DNA of 64,000 nucleotides, from NCBI GenBank assembly GCA_021495925.1, contig JAKEKT010000126.1, positions 23,957 through 87,956 of the forward strand. Reading direction: 5' to 3'. The position numbers were made by a program, and so were the translations under genes. Below, piece after piece: positions 32,181 to 44,789 of the stretch (position 1 is its first letter; every line of letters starts with the position of its first letter). The notes beneath the pieces were generated by a model. The model had not been told where the DNA came from. It searched no databases and was given only the letters and a program-made list of their open reading frames with translations. The stretch is from Diplodia intermedia (lineage: Eukaryota; Ascomycota; Dothideomycetes; Botryosphaeriales; Botryosphaeriaceae).

Positions 32181-33990
32181 AGGGAGAAGACGATGATGTG
32201 TTGGAAAAGAGACGGGCAGATGGTGCTCGGGGGCCTGGCGGGGATGTTCGCCCTGAAATTTTTTTCTTCCTGAGATGTTCCGTCGGCTCTTTTATACGCG
32301 GCGTTGACCTCGGCTGTAGTAGGAATACCAAAAAGGTTCAATGGAGAGGGCTCGATTTACCATCTCGTTTGAGGTCCTGTCTCTTCGCACACTCGTTCCT
32401 GACAAGTATCAATGGCAACGGTTGATGCTTATCAAGCCACCATCGCTGACGGCCGGCTCCGCCTTGGTTGAAGTCAAGAGGATAATAATCTTATCTTCCC
32501 TCCATGGTGGCTTTCAGGGTGGAAGGTAAAGCCAATTGGCAGCCGATTGAATATCGTTTGGCAGCCACCACGATTCCGAAGAGCGGTGGAGGCCAGATAT
32601 GGAGTCAAGTCCGGTAGTGTCCCTTGCAAGATGCGGTTGCGGAGGTACGGGATCTGGGGGAAGGAAGTTGCGCAAAAATAAGATTTTCTCGGGGATTGAC
32701 TAAGTCGATTCTCGGAGTGTGTGTCAGCAAAAAGGCGGAAGTCCAGGTCGCAATCCACGCGGCGATAAGGTGCGCTGATTCTCGTATTCGACCCCAAAGA
32801 ACCTTGACCAGCATGAAGCTAGATGCTCGGAAAATAATGGTCCAAATGATCTGCGCCCATGAATCGATGGAGTAGTTTGTAAGCGAACCGCAGCTTCTCG
32901 AAAGGGCAAGATGCAGGCGAACAACCCAGGAGAGTCGCAGGATGCTATTGCAAGGTTAGAAGGAGGATAGGAGCTCGCCAACGCGCAGACAGGATTATAC
33001 CTGGCGTTATGTGCTAGCAAGCAAGAGGGGTGGGAATAAACACTGGCGAGCGTACGCATCTGCTTGAACGGGTAATCTGTCCGCTGCAGCCAACGCCGCG
33101 GCCTCGAATCAGCAGCGGCCGGCTTGCATTGTGGCAGTCCGAATAAAAGTACGCTTAGCCATCGCCAAGGCTCGCACATATCAGGAGGGTGCCGCAGCGG
33201 AGTGCTAGCGTCAACTTGCTTTTTCATCTGGCCAATGCGACTTTAACCTATCGCATCACCAGAATCCGACTGGGGTTCCTATTTTACCACCGATTAATAT
33301 AATTTTAGCCTATCATGTCACCACGATACGACCAAAACCCCCTGGTTCACAGAATCCACAGTCTTCGCGCTAGCACTCCGCTGCGGTAGGGGGCTGTATG
33401 ATGCCAAGTTCAGCCTATCGAGCGTGCAGCGGTAGCGAATGATAAGGCCCCGTGCGTATCTCGTACAGCAGCTGTGTGCATACCCCGCAACCGCGATTCT
33501 GCTTCTCCGGTCTCGGGTTTGACGACTTGTCCGTACCACCATTCTCGGCCGGGTCCTGTTCCTGCCATTTGCCAAGCAGCGCCATGCCTGCTCGTCGCTC
33601 GCTTGCCCAGCTGTCCTTGGATCTGATTGATGGCCTGCTGGCCGACTTGCCGCTTTGGTCTGGAGGAGCCAGGTTCGGGCCGCTGAATGGCAGATAGTGG
33701 CTAAGGTTATTTCTTCCGTGCATCTTGGCGTTCTGAATCACCTTCCACTTCCATCATCCGAAGGTTTTCCTACGCGCCCTTGTCCCACGTGCTGGCAACA
33801 AGCACTCTTATCATTGGCGCAGGAATGCGCATTGTGTTGTCCACGCTGAAACAAGCGGAGACCACCGACGGCGCCCAGCGAGATGAACCTCACTGCCCGG
33901 AGTTTATAAACGCGAGGAATGTGGCCTAACTTCGAGTGCGACGTCGTTCTCCTCCAGCTTTCCAGTGCACTCAATCGCAAATACCAGGCC
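32181..33990. other. Intergenic, no supported gene
   Basis: 1.8 kb with short frames only. A/T content rises around 33240-33310. The last 90 bases are the promoter of the HNH nuclease. Confidence 0.5.
33904..33910 (+). promoter_or_regulatory. TATA-like box of the HNH nuclease gene
   Basis: TTATAAA about 85 bases upstream of the ATG at 33991. Confidence 0.45.
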
Positions 33991-34847
33991 ATGCAGTTCC
34001 TCGTTGCCGTCAGCGCGCTTCTGAGCGCCGCTCCTCTGCTTACTCAGGCCCTCCCGGCTCCGGCTCCCGTGCCCACGCCGCCTGGTATTCCCGCCCTCTC
34101 GACCGCTCGGACCCAGCTCAGTGGCTTGACCGTTGCTGCTAAGGGTTCTTCCACTGGCTACAGCCGCGATGTAAGTGTCCCGGTCGTCTTGTTGATTGTA
34201 GCAATTTTCTGATGAACGGCAATAGGAATTCAACCACTGGATCACCATCTCGGGGTTCGTGCATTTTTAGACGAGCCGTGGCTCTCGATGCTTCTCTGAC
34301 TTCAAATAGCTCCTGCAACACGCGCGAAACCGTGCTGAAGCGTGACGGCACCGACGTCGTCACTAGCAGCGCTTGCGCCGCTACCAGTGGGTCCTGGTTC
34401 AGCCCGTACGATGGCGAGACGTGGACTGCCGCTTCTGATGTCGACATTGACCACATGGTGCCTCTCTCGGAAGCCTGGAAGGTGAGTAATTGGGAAACCT
34501 TGCACGTCTCGGAATGGAAGCTGACATGTACAAAGTCGGGGGCCTCTTCCTGGACTGCTGCCAGACGTGAGGACTTTGCGAACGACCTCGACAACCCCCA
34601 GCTGTGGGCTGTTACGGATAACGTGAACCAATCCAAGGGCGACTCGTCTCCCGACGCATGGAAGCCTCCGCTTGGTGAGTGACTCCCTAGTGTAGCATCG
34701 TGAACCGTAATGATCCGTACTGACCATGCAATAGCTTCATTCTACTGCACCTACGCTAAGGCCTGGATCAAGGTGAAGTCGGTGTACAGCCTGACGATTA
34801 CTTCGGCGGAGAAGAGTGCCCTTACGGACATGTTGGACACGTGCTGA
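33991..34847 (+). CDS. Secreted HNH nuclease (DUF1524 / GmrSD C-terminal type)
   Basis: Five exons, 33991-34170, 34226-34254, 34310-34481, 34536-34674 and 34735-34847, give 210 aa. The second exon is only 29 bases. A signal peptide (MQFLVAVSALLSAAPLL) and a Pro/Ala-rich segment precede the domain. Splicing gives GYSRDEFNHWITISG, SCNTRETVLKRDG, the metal-binding core DVDIDHMVPLSEAW, then FANDLDNPQLWAVTDNVNQSK with DAWKPPL, and a final FYCTYAKAW. That is the beta-beta-alpha metal finger of DUF1524. The paired Cys residues suit an extracellular enzyme. It probably hydrolyses external DNA or RNA for phosphate scavenging or against competitors; the target is inferred from the family only. Confidence 0.92.
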
Positions 34848-35597
34848 TGGACAAGGGTCACAGAGGAGATTCAGTCGTCCAGGTTCTGGAGTCGTGCTAA
34901 GTTGAATAAAAAGGTCCATTACCCGTGTCGCGTTTAGGAGCCCGCAAGAAATTGTCATGTGCCCGTCGTTTCAGTGAGATCTGACGATACAGATTGAAGC
35001 TGAGAGATGACTTCGGAAAACCGTGATGTGAGGTGTTCCATAAACCTAAATTATTGACCTGCCGGGACCGGCAAAAAGGTGCCACAGGATGGCTAGAGCT
35101 GCCCTTTGCCGTTCTTGTAATTCCAACCCAGAAGGGGTTTGAAATGGGTACGGATGCTACTGTACTCAGGTTACTTTGGATCAAACGACTCGCCCAAATA
35201 GCCTCTGTTGCCGCGCACAGGTGAGAACAAAGAGCCCAATTGCTCTTGCCATGCCGTCTCGTGCATCCGCCCTGATCATCTCGACAGGGCCTCGCATTGA
35301 GTGCGAGCAGACCAAGGACGAGTCATGGCCTGTAAGATGAAGCGGGTTGATAATGCGACAACGTGTCACTGGATGTTGCGTTGAGTGTTGCGGGTGTGCA
35401 GGTCGGCGAAGCGGCCGTGCGGTGGGCGGGCAGCTGGGGCCAAGCGATTGAGGGGCCGATAAGATAAGCTGGAATTTCGACTCATCCCACCAGATGACTG
35501 TTCGCCGGCCGGCGATCGAATAAACACGGTCGCACTTCCGCAGCCTTCTCCTTCCAATTGCACCACCCCCTCCGCTCGCGCACGCTGCCTGCCCAAA
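34848..35597. other. Intergenic, promoter side of AsnRS
   Basis: No gene supported. A 596-codon minus-strand frame enters from 36971 to 35181, but it is the antisense shadow of the AsnRS gene. The last 60 bases before 35598 are C/T-rich. Confidence 0.55.
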
Positions 35598-37361
35598 ATG
35601 GCGACCATCTACATTGACGAAGACATTGGCAAGGACGAGCCCACCCAGCAGGGCACCCAAGAATCGCCCTTCAAGACGCTCCAATTCGCCTACCTCCAGC
35701 GCCCCGCCGAGGCCCAATACCTCACCCGCAAGTCCCAGAGCGAGGACGAGGCTGCGAAGGAATGGAAGCCCGCCGCCAAGGCTGGCATGAAGAAGGCCGT
35801 CAACTTCTACGAGCAACAGAAGAAGAAGGCCGCCCGCGAGCAGGAACTCACCGCCCAGCGTGCCAAGGAGGAGGCGGAGCGCGCAAAGGTCCTTGAAGAG
35901 GCCAAGAAGATCGTCATCGAGGAAGATACCAGCCTGCCCCAGGCTGTCAAGATCAAGCTGGACGAGACGGGCAGCCACATCAAGCTGCGCAGCGGCCAGG
36001 ACGCTGAGAACAAGGGTACTCGCGTGAAAGTGCTTGGTCGCGTGCACCGCGAGCGCAAGCAGAAGGATGTTCTCTTCATTACCTTGAGAGACGGCTACGG
36101 CTTCATGCAGGTCGTCATCGCCGGCAAGCTGGCAAAGACTTACGATGCCCTCACCCTGACCCGTGAGACCTCCATGGAGATCTACGGCGAAATGTACGAG
36201 GTCCCCGCTGGCGCCCACGCCCCTCTCAACCGCGAGCTTCACGCCGATTTCTATAAGATTCCCCAGGAGTGGAAGGCTGCTGGCGGTGAGGATGCTATCA
36301 CCAACAGGGTTCAGGCCAAGGCCGAGCACAGCACGTTGCTGGACCTGCGCCACCTTACTCTTCGCGGCGAGGTTGCTTCCTCGGTCATGTTGGTCCGCGA
36401 TGCTATCGAGTACGCCTTCCACACCGCGTACAAGGAGTGCCGCATTCGCAAAGTCAGCCCCCCTGCCCTGGTGCAGACGCAGGTCGAGGGCGGCGCAACG
36501 CTTTTCAAGTTCGACTACTACGGCCAGGATGCCTTCCTTACTCAGTCTTCTCAATTGTACCTCGAGACCGTGCTGCCTTCTATGGGCGACGTCTACTGCA
36601 TTGAGAAGTCCTTCCGTGCGGAGAAGTCCCTGACAAGGCGCCACTTGTCCGAGTACACGCACATTGAGGCCGAGCTGGACTTCATCACCTTTGATGATCT
36701 TCTGACCCACCTTGAGCATATCATCTGCCGTGTTCTCGAGCTTACCATGGCCGACCCGATCATCGCTGGCTACATCAAGAACCTTAACCCCGACTTCAAG
36801 ATGCCCGAGAGGCCCTTCATGCGCATGAAGTACGCTGACGCCATCCAATGGTTGGTTGAGCATGAAATCCCCAACGAGGAAGGCGAGCCCCACAAGTTCG
36901 GCGACGACATTGCGGAAGCTGCCGAGCGTAGGATGACGGACATCATCAACAAGCCAATCTTCCTGACTCATTTCCCCGTCGAGATCAAGGCCTTCTACAT
37001 GCAGAAGGATAAGGAGGATCCTCGCGTCACCGAGAGCGTCGACTGCCTGATGCCTGGTGTTGGCGAGATCGTGGGCGGATCAATGAGGTTGGACGATTAC
37101 GAGGCGCTCATGGCGGCTTTCAAGCGCGAGAATCTCAACCCTGACCCGTACTACTGGTACACCGACCAGAGGAAGTAAGTGACAACCTACCGAAACTCTA
37201 TTTCCAGATTATGGGTAGCTAACAAGTGAATCAGGTACGGCAGCTCCCCCCACGGAGGCTATGGCCTGGGTCTGGAGCGTTTCCTGGCGTGGCTTTGCAA
37301 GCAACATACGGTCAGGGACTGCTGCTTGTACCCGCGTTACATGGGTCGCTGCACGCCGTAA
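35598..37361 (+). CDS. DED81: Asparaginyl-tRNA synthetase, cytosolic
   Basis: Two exons, 35598-37174 and 37235-37361, give 567 aa. The N-terminal extension (MATIYIDEDIGKDEPTQ) is typical of eukaryotic cytosolic AsnRS. A charged coiled-coil (about residues 65-110, with EQQKKKAAREQEL) leads to the OB-fold anticodon-binding domain (VKVLGRVHRERKQKDVLFI). The class II core has motif 2 (FRAEKSLTRRHLSEYTHIE), GVGEIVGGSMR, and after the intron motif 3 (GYGLGLERFLAW), ending PRYMGRCTP. It charges tRNA-Asn in the cytosol. AsnRS is chosen over AspRS because of the N-terminal extension and this C-terminal ending. The intron has a GCTAAC branch site. Confidence 0.96.
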
Positions 37362-38192
37362 GCATTTTCGGGCCTTCGTGCTGAGCAAACGGGAGTTGCA
37401 GTCATGGGATTTTTTTTACTACTTCGTTTTGCGGGCGAGTGCCTAGAGTGCGCTGCGCAGTACCTTTTTCTTCTTTTCATTTCAGAGCTTCAAAAAGATG
37501 AGAGGCACCCGGATAGTCTGAAGATAGAGTGAGATCAAAGAAAACTTGGCGTCGCGTTGTCGCGCGGCGTACTAACCGCGTGCTAAAATGTCCAGGCACC
37601 ACTGTGACGGGAACCGACTGTACTTACAGGGATGACGGCATAAAGACACGTCGTTTTGCCGGGCAACCCGTCTTCACAAAGCGTGCAAACAAATACTGCG
37701 ATCTCGTGGATGAAGAATGTTGTGTAGCGGCAGGGGTGCTCGAAAGCAGGCCGCAGCGCGGTGAGAGGTGTTGGCGTTCGTTTCCGGCAGCGAGCCGAGC
37801 TTCGCGGTCACGTGTCATAGCTTCCACCAGGGCTATTAAAGGAAAGCGCGCCCCGCTCAGCAGAACGTGGAATTGGATGTTGCGGCTCTTTGACTGGCGC
37901 AGCACGACCAAAGCACCACCACCTCAATTGTCATTCCACCTCCGACGCGTCCGCACGCCCACCCGCGCCCCAATTGCAGTCGCTTGCTCCACCACGCACC
38001 CGTTTGGCCCACGCACCCAGCCGCAGCTGCCCCGTCCTGCCGCAGCCCACCGGCCCAAGCTCCCAAAGCTTCGCGCGTCCGCCAAGCAACGGATCGCCGC
38101 CGCCGCATGCGCCTGCACACCGCGCTCCCACCCCGACACCACACCCCCGCCCACCCCCGCAAAGCCGCTCCTCGCTGAGCATGTGAGGAGCG
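37362..38192. other. Intergenic, upstream of FCP1
   Basis: No gene supported. The last 300 bases are very C-rich on the plus strand, a common look for 5' UTRs here; open frames in it are composition-driven. Confidence 0.5.
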
Positions 38193-40954
38193 ATGCGGTT
38201 CAACTCCCCGAGAAACCTTCACTACCCCATCACCGTCACGAAGCTTCTACAGCAACAGGATGACAAGGTGAAGAGGTTCGCGAAGCTCTTCTCATACTAC
38301 TATACAACTTCTGTGACGGAAGTTGATGAGTTCGGCCAGGAAAATGAGGTCAAGAAGAAATTCCCGGCCGACTTTCAAGCCGAAAAGGAAGGCACCCTGA
38401 AGACGTGGTTCATCAGGGAGGGAGACGTCATCCAGCGCGAGGGGTAAGTAGCGTGCGGTTTTCCCACCGCTCCCGCCCCGCCTCCGTTAGCTGATAGCAA
38501 GCAGGGTGAAGCTGTTCGAGCTCAATGAAGAGTGCTCACATGAAGTCCAATGGGGCGGAATGTGCGTCAACTGCGGAAAGAACATGGACGAGTAAGTGCC
38601 CGTGCGGACTTTTTCCGCCTCTGTCGCTAACGGCGAAACCCCAGAGTGAGCTTCAACACGACCATGCGCGATGTCGACCGTGCCACCGTCGTCCGAGCCC
38701 ACGGCAGCACCGCCCTCAAGATCAGCGAAGATGTCGCTATTCGCGCCGAGGAGGAGGCTAAACGCCGCCTTTTGTCGGGCAAAAAACTCTCCCTTGTCGT
38801 CGACTTGGACCAGACCATCATCCACGCAACCGTCGATCCCACCGTAGCCGAATGGCAGAAGGACCCGGACAACCCGAACTACGAAGCGGTTAAGGATGTG
38901 CAATCCTTCCAACTCCTTGACAATGGCCCGGGCGGGAGAGGATGTTGGTACTACATCAAGTTGAGGCCGGGCTTACGAGAATTTTTGGAGAACATCTCAA
39001 AGATTTATGAGCTGCACATTTACACGATGGGAACAAGGGCCTATGCGCAAAACATCGCGAAGATTGTTGACCCCAATCGCAAGGTCTTCGGCGATAGGAT
39101 TCTCAGTCGAGATGAGAGCGGTAGCCTGACGGTCAAGACCCTACACCGAATCTTTCCTGTGGACACCAAGATGGTCGTCATCATCGATGACAGAGGTGAC
39201 GTCTGGAATTGGCACAGTAACCTGATCAAGGTGACTCCCTATGATTTCTTCGTAGGCATTGGCGACATCAACAGCAGCTTTCTCCCCAAGCGACATGACA
39301 TCGCTGCAGCCGAAGCAGCCAGGCCACCGCCGCCGCCATATACGCCGGCACCCGACGAAGCAGCAGGTGAGACGAGTGTTGCAAGCGAAGAACCAGCGGC
39401 CGAAGAGAAGCAAACTCCATCCAAGATCCAAATGCCACCAAAGCCCAATAGTGAAACAACGTCGCTAGAAGAACAGCTTGTTGCCATGAGCGGAGGTGAC
39501 AATCCCGAGCTACTCAAAGAGCAGACGAACGAGCAGAACGAGACGATTGCGACACAGATGGAAGACAAGCCGCTTTTGCGTAGGCAGGAGATCCTCGACA
39601 AGGCGGACCAAGAAGCCGCGGAAAAGGAGGAGACGCGCGAGAATGGTGATGAAACGCCGAGTGATGCTCACAGACGGCATAACCTTCTTCACGATGACGA
39701 CGACGAGCTTACACACCTGGAAGCCAACCTGCGGTCCGTTCATCAACGCTTCTACGAGCGATACGAAATGAGCCGATCCGGCGCCCAGGGCGGAAGACTG
39801 GCGCAGCTCAAAGGGGAAAAGAGCCCGAAGAAACGGCCGATTGACGACTTGGAGATAGTGCCAGACGTCGCTTTAATCATGCCCGACATGAAACGAAGCG
39901 CTCTCAAGGGCGTCTCGATCGTTTTCTCCGGAGTAGTCCCCCTGGGAACCAACATCCAAAAGTGAGTACTGCAGTGCCGTTATAGCTCCTAGCCAGCTTC
40001 TAAATCGTCCGCAGTTCCGAGTATGCCGTTTGGGCGAAGAGCTTTGGCGCGAAGGTGTCCGAAGTCATCAATCGTAAAACGACCCACGTAGTGGCCGCGA
40101 GGAATCGGCGAACACAGAAAGTTCGGCAAGCAGCACGGCATCCCCAGATCAAGATCGTCACTGTGGACTGGCTGAAGGAATGTTTCGTGAAGTGGCAACG
40201 TGCGTCGGAGGCGCCCCACATCATCCATGTGGAGCCTGATGAGCGCGGCCCGCACGCCTCGCAGGGTTCTCCATTCGACGAGCTTGACGATGGCACCGTG
40301 ATGTCTTCATCTGACGAGGATGCAGCGAACGCGGAAGCCGACCTTGATGAGCTCGTAGAGGACGATATGGCTAGTGATGACGACGAGCTGGACGATATGA
40401 TGCCAACCTCCCCAGTAGACGAGACCAACCTCGCGCTGGATGATGAAGACCGAGAAGAGCTCGAGAAAGAGCTTGCAGAATTCTTGGACGACAGCGAATC
40501 TGACAGCGAGGGAAGCGAAAAGTCCAACGGGTTCGAGTCGGATACTAGTGTTCGCAGCGAAGGGTCGGCGAAGAGTGCGCATAAGAAGAGAAAACGGAAC
40601 GCCGAGTCCAACGAAAACTCGGAAGCCAGCGATAGCGATTCGAATGCGACGGACGACGGGACCGTCAGCATAGCGGGGTCAAAGCTCCAGCGGCGGAAGA
40701 AACGGGCGCTAGAGCGGGTGACAAGTTTGACCAACGTCGCAAGCGTCGAGCAATCATCCGGCCTGCCCAGTCCGGATACGACCGGGCCTGAAGAAGGGCA
40801 AGGGGAAGAGGACGCGGGCGCGGTGCACCAACCGAACGCGGACGAAGACGACGACGCGCTGGAAGCGGAGATGCTAGCAGAGTTCGAACGGGAGCAGGAC
40901 GGTGACGACGACGACGGAGAAGTAGGGGGAGAAGAAGAAGAGGCCGAGAACTAA
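38193..40954 (+). CDS. FCP1: FCP1 phosphatase of the RNA polymerase II C-terminal domain
   Basis: Four exons, 38193-38443, 38505-38591, 38645-39961 and 40015-40954, give 864 aa. An N-terminal region (KTWFIREGDVIQREG) and a Cys pair (ECSHEVQWGGMCVNCG) precede the FCP homology domain. The catalytic motif DLDQT lies at residues 166-170, and VVIIDDRGDVW follows. A Pro/Glu-rich linker leads to a BRCT domain (GVSIVFSGVVPLG, restored by the third intron to NSEYAVWAKSFGAKV, then VTVDWLKECF). The tail is long, acidic and Ser-rich with a basic patch (KKRKR). The nuclear enzyme removes Ser phosphates from the polymerase tail to recycle it after transcription. Architecture and length match fungal FCP1. 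Confidence 0.96.
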
Positions 40955-41971
40955 AGGCAACGGCCTTTGTTGGCATGTCAACGAGTAGTCACGGCTTGGG
41001 AACGGCGCACAGCTGCATTGGGGGCGGGTATGTCCACATCTTACAGGTCTGTCTCTACATAGCGGGGCTCTCTTTATTCTGTACGACACGGCGACGACTG
41101 CTCAGGGCGCTCGATCACTCACAGCCTGCATAGCGCGGAGTTCAGGGATCTTGAAGACTGGAGTTTGGCGGAATTGGGATTGGCAAGGGCACGGCGGGCG
41201 GGCGGGCGGATCACTGATGCTATTCTCATCGGCGACCTGCACGGTGCGCGTGGACTAGGCGGCGGGGGCGCGCCATGTAGAGTAGCTCAATCCCTTTGAT
41301 GAAAACGCGACGGCAGGAGCCCCTGCTGAGGCCTTGGGGAGATGCGCTGTCCGGGGCCAGAGCTCGGCTAGCGGACGTCACGGGCCGTGTGGAGGCATCG
41401 GAGCGTGGCTGGAGCAGACGACAACAGGGCTGCCCAGGGCGAGGCCAGCGAGGCCGGCCAAGGCAGCGGGCGGCTTCCCCCTTGGGCCCAGGGCGACGGC
41501 GCCGTTTTGATTTTCGCGCCCGGCTGTGCGCCACAGTCTGAGTCATGCGGAGGGATTAGCAGTGGGCAGATTGCTCTGGACGGCATGCCGGCCGAGCCAA
41601 CTCCAGGCAAAATGGTCTGACTTTGACGACGGCAGCCACAATCGTATGTTGAGCGAGTCCGCACGCGCAGCCAAGCCCTGGCCGTGGGGTTTTCCGTCAT
41701 AGTGCACGTTTCACTTGCGGATAAAATAATTGTCGGATTCTCGCCGGCTGCCTGCAGCGTGCCGTCTCCTCTCCTTCTCCACTTCGTCTGCTTCTTTGGT
41801 GCTGCTGCTGTGCGTCCGCTGCCTGCTGCCCGCCTCCATCTGGGCCCGGAATCCTTGCCCGCGCGTCAATCTTTCCTTCGGCGCTGAGCTCCACTCTCGC
41901 TCTCTCTTCTCCGCGCCTTCAGTCTGCCGCCACTTTGCACCACCACCGGCGTTCCGCGTGTACGCGCCAAC
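40955..41971. other. Intergenic, no supported gene
   Basis: GC-rich with short overlapping frames on both strands. A GGCGGGCGGGCGG run lies near 41190. The last 200 bases are C/T-rich leader of the F-box gene. Confidence 0.5.
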
Positions 41972-43941
41972 ATGCTGACCAAGGCGACCGGTCTCTCGAT
42001 TGAGATATGGTCGATGATAGTCGACTATGTGAGTTCAGCCACGGACCCAGCCTTGCTGCCGTCGGGCGTCAGACCCCGCACGGCACCATGCGGACTTGCT
42101 GGGCCGCGCGGCACCCATGACCTGGAGCCTTGCTGACGGGTTGGTTGCGAACATCACAGGTTCTCCGGCCTACGGATCTCAAGAGCCTATCCCTCTCGTG
42201 CAAGCAGCTGCACCAGATCGCGGTGCGCAACCTGTACCGCGAGGTGACGCTGAACGTGGGCAGCACGGCGGACCTCAACCTGGGCGCCTTTCTGAATCCG
42301 CGCAACATCGGGCTGAACTACATCCGCCGCCTGCACATCTACCTTGCCGAGGTCGAGGACAAGCGCAACCAGCTGCAGCAGGCCCACTTTGCCGTGCGCA
42401 TGATCCTGGAATTCCTGCCTGAGAACATTCTCGAGAGATTCTCTTGGCACCCATGGCAGCCCTTTTCCGCCGAGAACCTGCTGCTGCTGTACCGCAAGCA
42501 GCGCCAGATGACCTGGCTGGAGGGCATCTCGCTCGACAGGAACATCCTCGACCAGCTGGAGCACTCGGGCGACCTGGAGCACATCGCCGAGCACACCCGC
42601 ACCCTCGGCCTGTATCCCGACAGCGGCGAGGTGCTGGATCTGTGCAATATCCTGCTGCGCAAGAACAAGAAGGTCGACAAGCTCATTGTCAACGCCAGCT
42701 TCCACCCCGCCGTCAGCCCGTTCTCGCCTCGTGAGCTGCATGACTCGAGCACCGGTCCTGGCTTGATTACGTCGAGGCTGTTTGGGCACTTGATTCCGCT
42801 CGATCACTGCAAGCCTCTGGCCCTCACAGAGCTCACGCTGCAGAAGGTGCACTTGCGGTACTCGGCCGAGACGTGGTGCCGCGCCATCAAGTTCTCCACG
42901 CTCAAGAAGCTGGCCGTTTTCGACTGCCCGGGGGCGTGCACTCTGTTTGCGGAGCTGAGCAAGCCGACGAAGCTGCCGCGGAACCTCGAAACGCTGGAGT
43001 TCAAGCACGAGGACAACCGCGAGAGCGACGCTCTGCACGCCCTGGACAACTTCCTGTGCCTCGTCACTGGACTCAAGGCCATCACCATCGACATCAGCAA
43101 CGTCAAGGAGCTGCCTACCGCGGCGGGCATCAGCAGGCACGGCAAGACGCTGAAGCTGCTCAACGTGCACGCCAACGCGGCGGACCTGCTCGAGGACGAG
43201 TACGTGTACAGCCCGTTGGACTTTGAGAGCATTTGCAGGGAATGCTCGGAGCTGGAACAGCTGTCCGTCGGCTTCCCGGCGACCAGCATCGTCGCGGACA
43301 AGACCGACAGCTTCGCCGCCTTCGAGGTAAGCCCAAGCCCCAACCCATACATAGTTCAAACTAACCATCCAAACCAACAGAGCGCCCTCAACTACCTCCC
43401 CCAGCTCGTCTCCCTCAACATCACCACCTGGCCCAAGAACAACAACAGCCTCGGCGCCCTCCCCCGCAACATCTACGCCCTCCTCGTCCAGAACGTCGCC
43501 CAATCCATCCTCTACTCGCACCACCCGCACCCCGCCACCTCCGACGCCCACAGCGACACCGACTCGGTCATCACCGCCGTCGACCACCACCACCACCACG
43601 GCCACCCGGGTCAGCACCATCATGACAACCACCACCACCACCGCTCCCCCCGCTGGTCCCACCTCAACCTCATCGCCTTCGGCAGCACCGACGCCGCCAC
43701 CGCGCACGTCCTCGACGACAACACCCTCGGCGCGGCCACGCAGCTCGTCTTCGTCAAGGGCAGGCAGGTGGGGCCGTTTGGCGAGGAGGCGCCGCTGGCG
43801 GTCGGCGTCAAGGGCCGGCTGAGGGAGTACGTCGAGCCGCGGAGCGAGGTGCTGGATTTCGGGCTGGCGCGCGCGAGGAAGATGCCGTCCGGGGGCGAGG
43901 ATATGGGGGTGGGGACGGGGGTTGGTTGGTTGGCGAATTGA
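41972..43941 (+). CDS. F-box-type protein with histidine-rich C-terminal segment
   Basis: Exons 41972-42028, 42160-43326 and 43381-43941 give 594 aa. The second intron (GTAAGC...CAACAG, ACTAAC branch) is 54 bases without a stop, so retention would only add 18 residues. The first 50 residues fit a degenerate F-box (LSIEIWSMIVDYVLRPTDLKSLSLSCKQL... NLYREVTL). About 350 residues of leucine-rich, repeat-like sequence follow (TLKKLAVFDC, NLETLEFKHED, LNVHANAADLL). The last part carries a striking His-rich run (DHHHHHGHPGQHHHDNHHHH, about 43579-43646) and a low-complexity end. F-box proteins bring substrates to SCF ubiquitin ligases; the substrate here is unknown. The His run could bind metal or be mere CAC slippage. 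Confidence 0.75.
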
Positions 43942-44789
43942 TTTGGTTGAGGGAAGGGCAAGCAGGGTCAGGGGGTTCCATGTAAGAGTAAGAGACGGGC
44001 CATTTGTTTTCCGTTCTGTTCTCTCTCTCTCTTTTTTTTCCTCTCAATTTGTGGTTCTGGCTATCCAAAAGTGCATGGGTTGGCGCTGATGAGGGCCGGG
44101 GAACATCTTTTCCCTTGTTTTACTCCTGCAGCATATTCCAGGATCGGGGGGACCACGGCGCGCATTTCCCTGTTTTTTTTTTTCTTGCTCTTTTCTGCTG
44201 ATCCTGTTTTCTGTTGGCAAGCCGGCGTTCTTCCCGGGAAATTTTGGGTTGGAGTTACGCGGGGTGATATCCCTGATTTGATGGCTACTACCCATGCGGA
44301 TCTCCGCTTCGATTGCGCAAGTGTGATTCGGTCGGGAGAGGGTGGTAGTTGTTGGTGGGGGCGAGCTGACAGCGAGAGATGACATCAATTAATCACAGCA
44401 TGCGTTCGTTGCATGCGGCGCCTATAATCGGAAAGCAGCAAAAGCTCCGTGACTTTGCAATGACCGTGTGAGGTTTCAGAGTAGCAATAGGTGATACGGT
44501 GGCACACATGTCGGAATTCTTCGGCGAGTTTCGTACGCCAAAAGGCGGTGAGTCGGACTGGTTAGTCAGCAAAAAGTTTGGGATTCTGCCGCTCGCGACG
44601 CGCGAGCGAGTCCGTGTCCCTCTCACAAAAATTCCGGGAGGAAAGCAGAAGAAGAGCGCAGAGGGACAGCACAACCACCACGGCCACGCCACACGACGCG
44701 CGCAAAGCGCCGAATCCACTTTCTTCCACACCGCACGGCGCGTCCTGCACATATACGATTCCGAATCGCACGCGAGGGTTTGGCCCAAC
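43942..44789. other. Intergenic, upstream of the LCP5-like gene
   Basis: No gene supported. The open frame of the LCP5-like gene extends left to 44499, but that part does not look like the family, and the start at 44790 is preferred. Confidence 0.5.

Noticed and set aside
35181..36971. 596-codon open frame on the minus strand
   Set aside because: Antisense to the AsnRS exon; caused by codon bias in GC-rich DNA. Its peptide is Leu/Val/Gly-rich with no family match.
42187..43707. 506-codon minus-strand frame
   Set aside because: Antisense shadow of the F-box-type gene; Val/Gln/Gly-rich composition, no domain.
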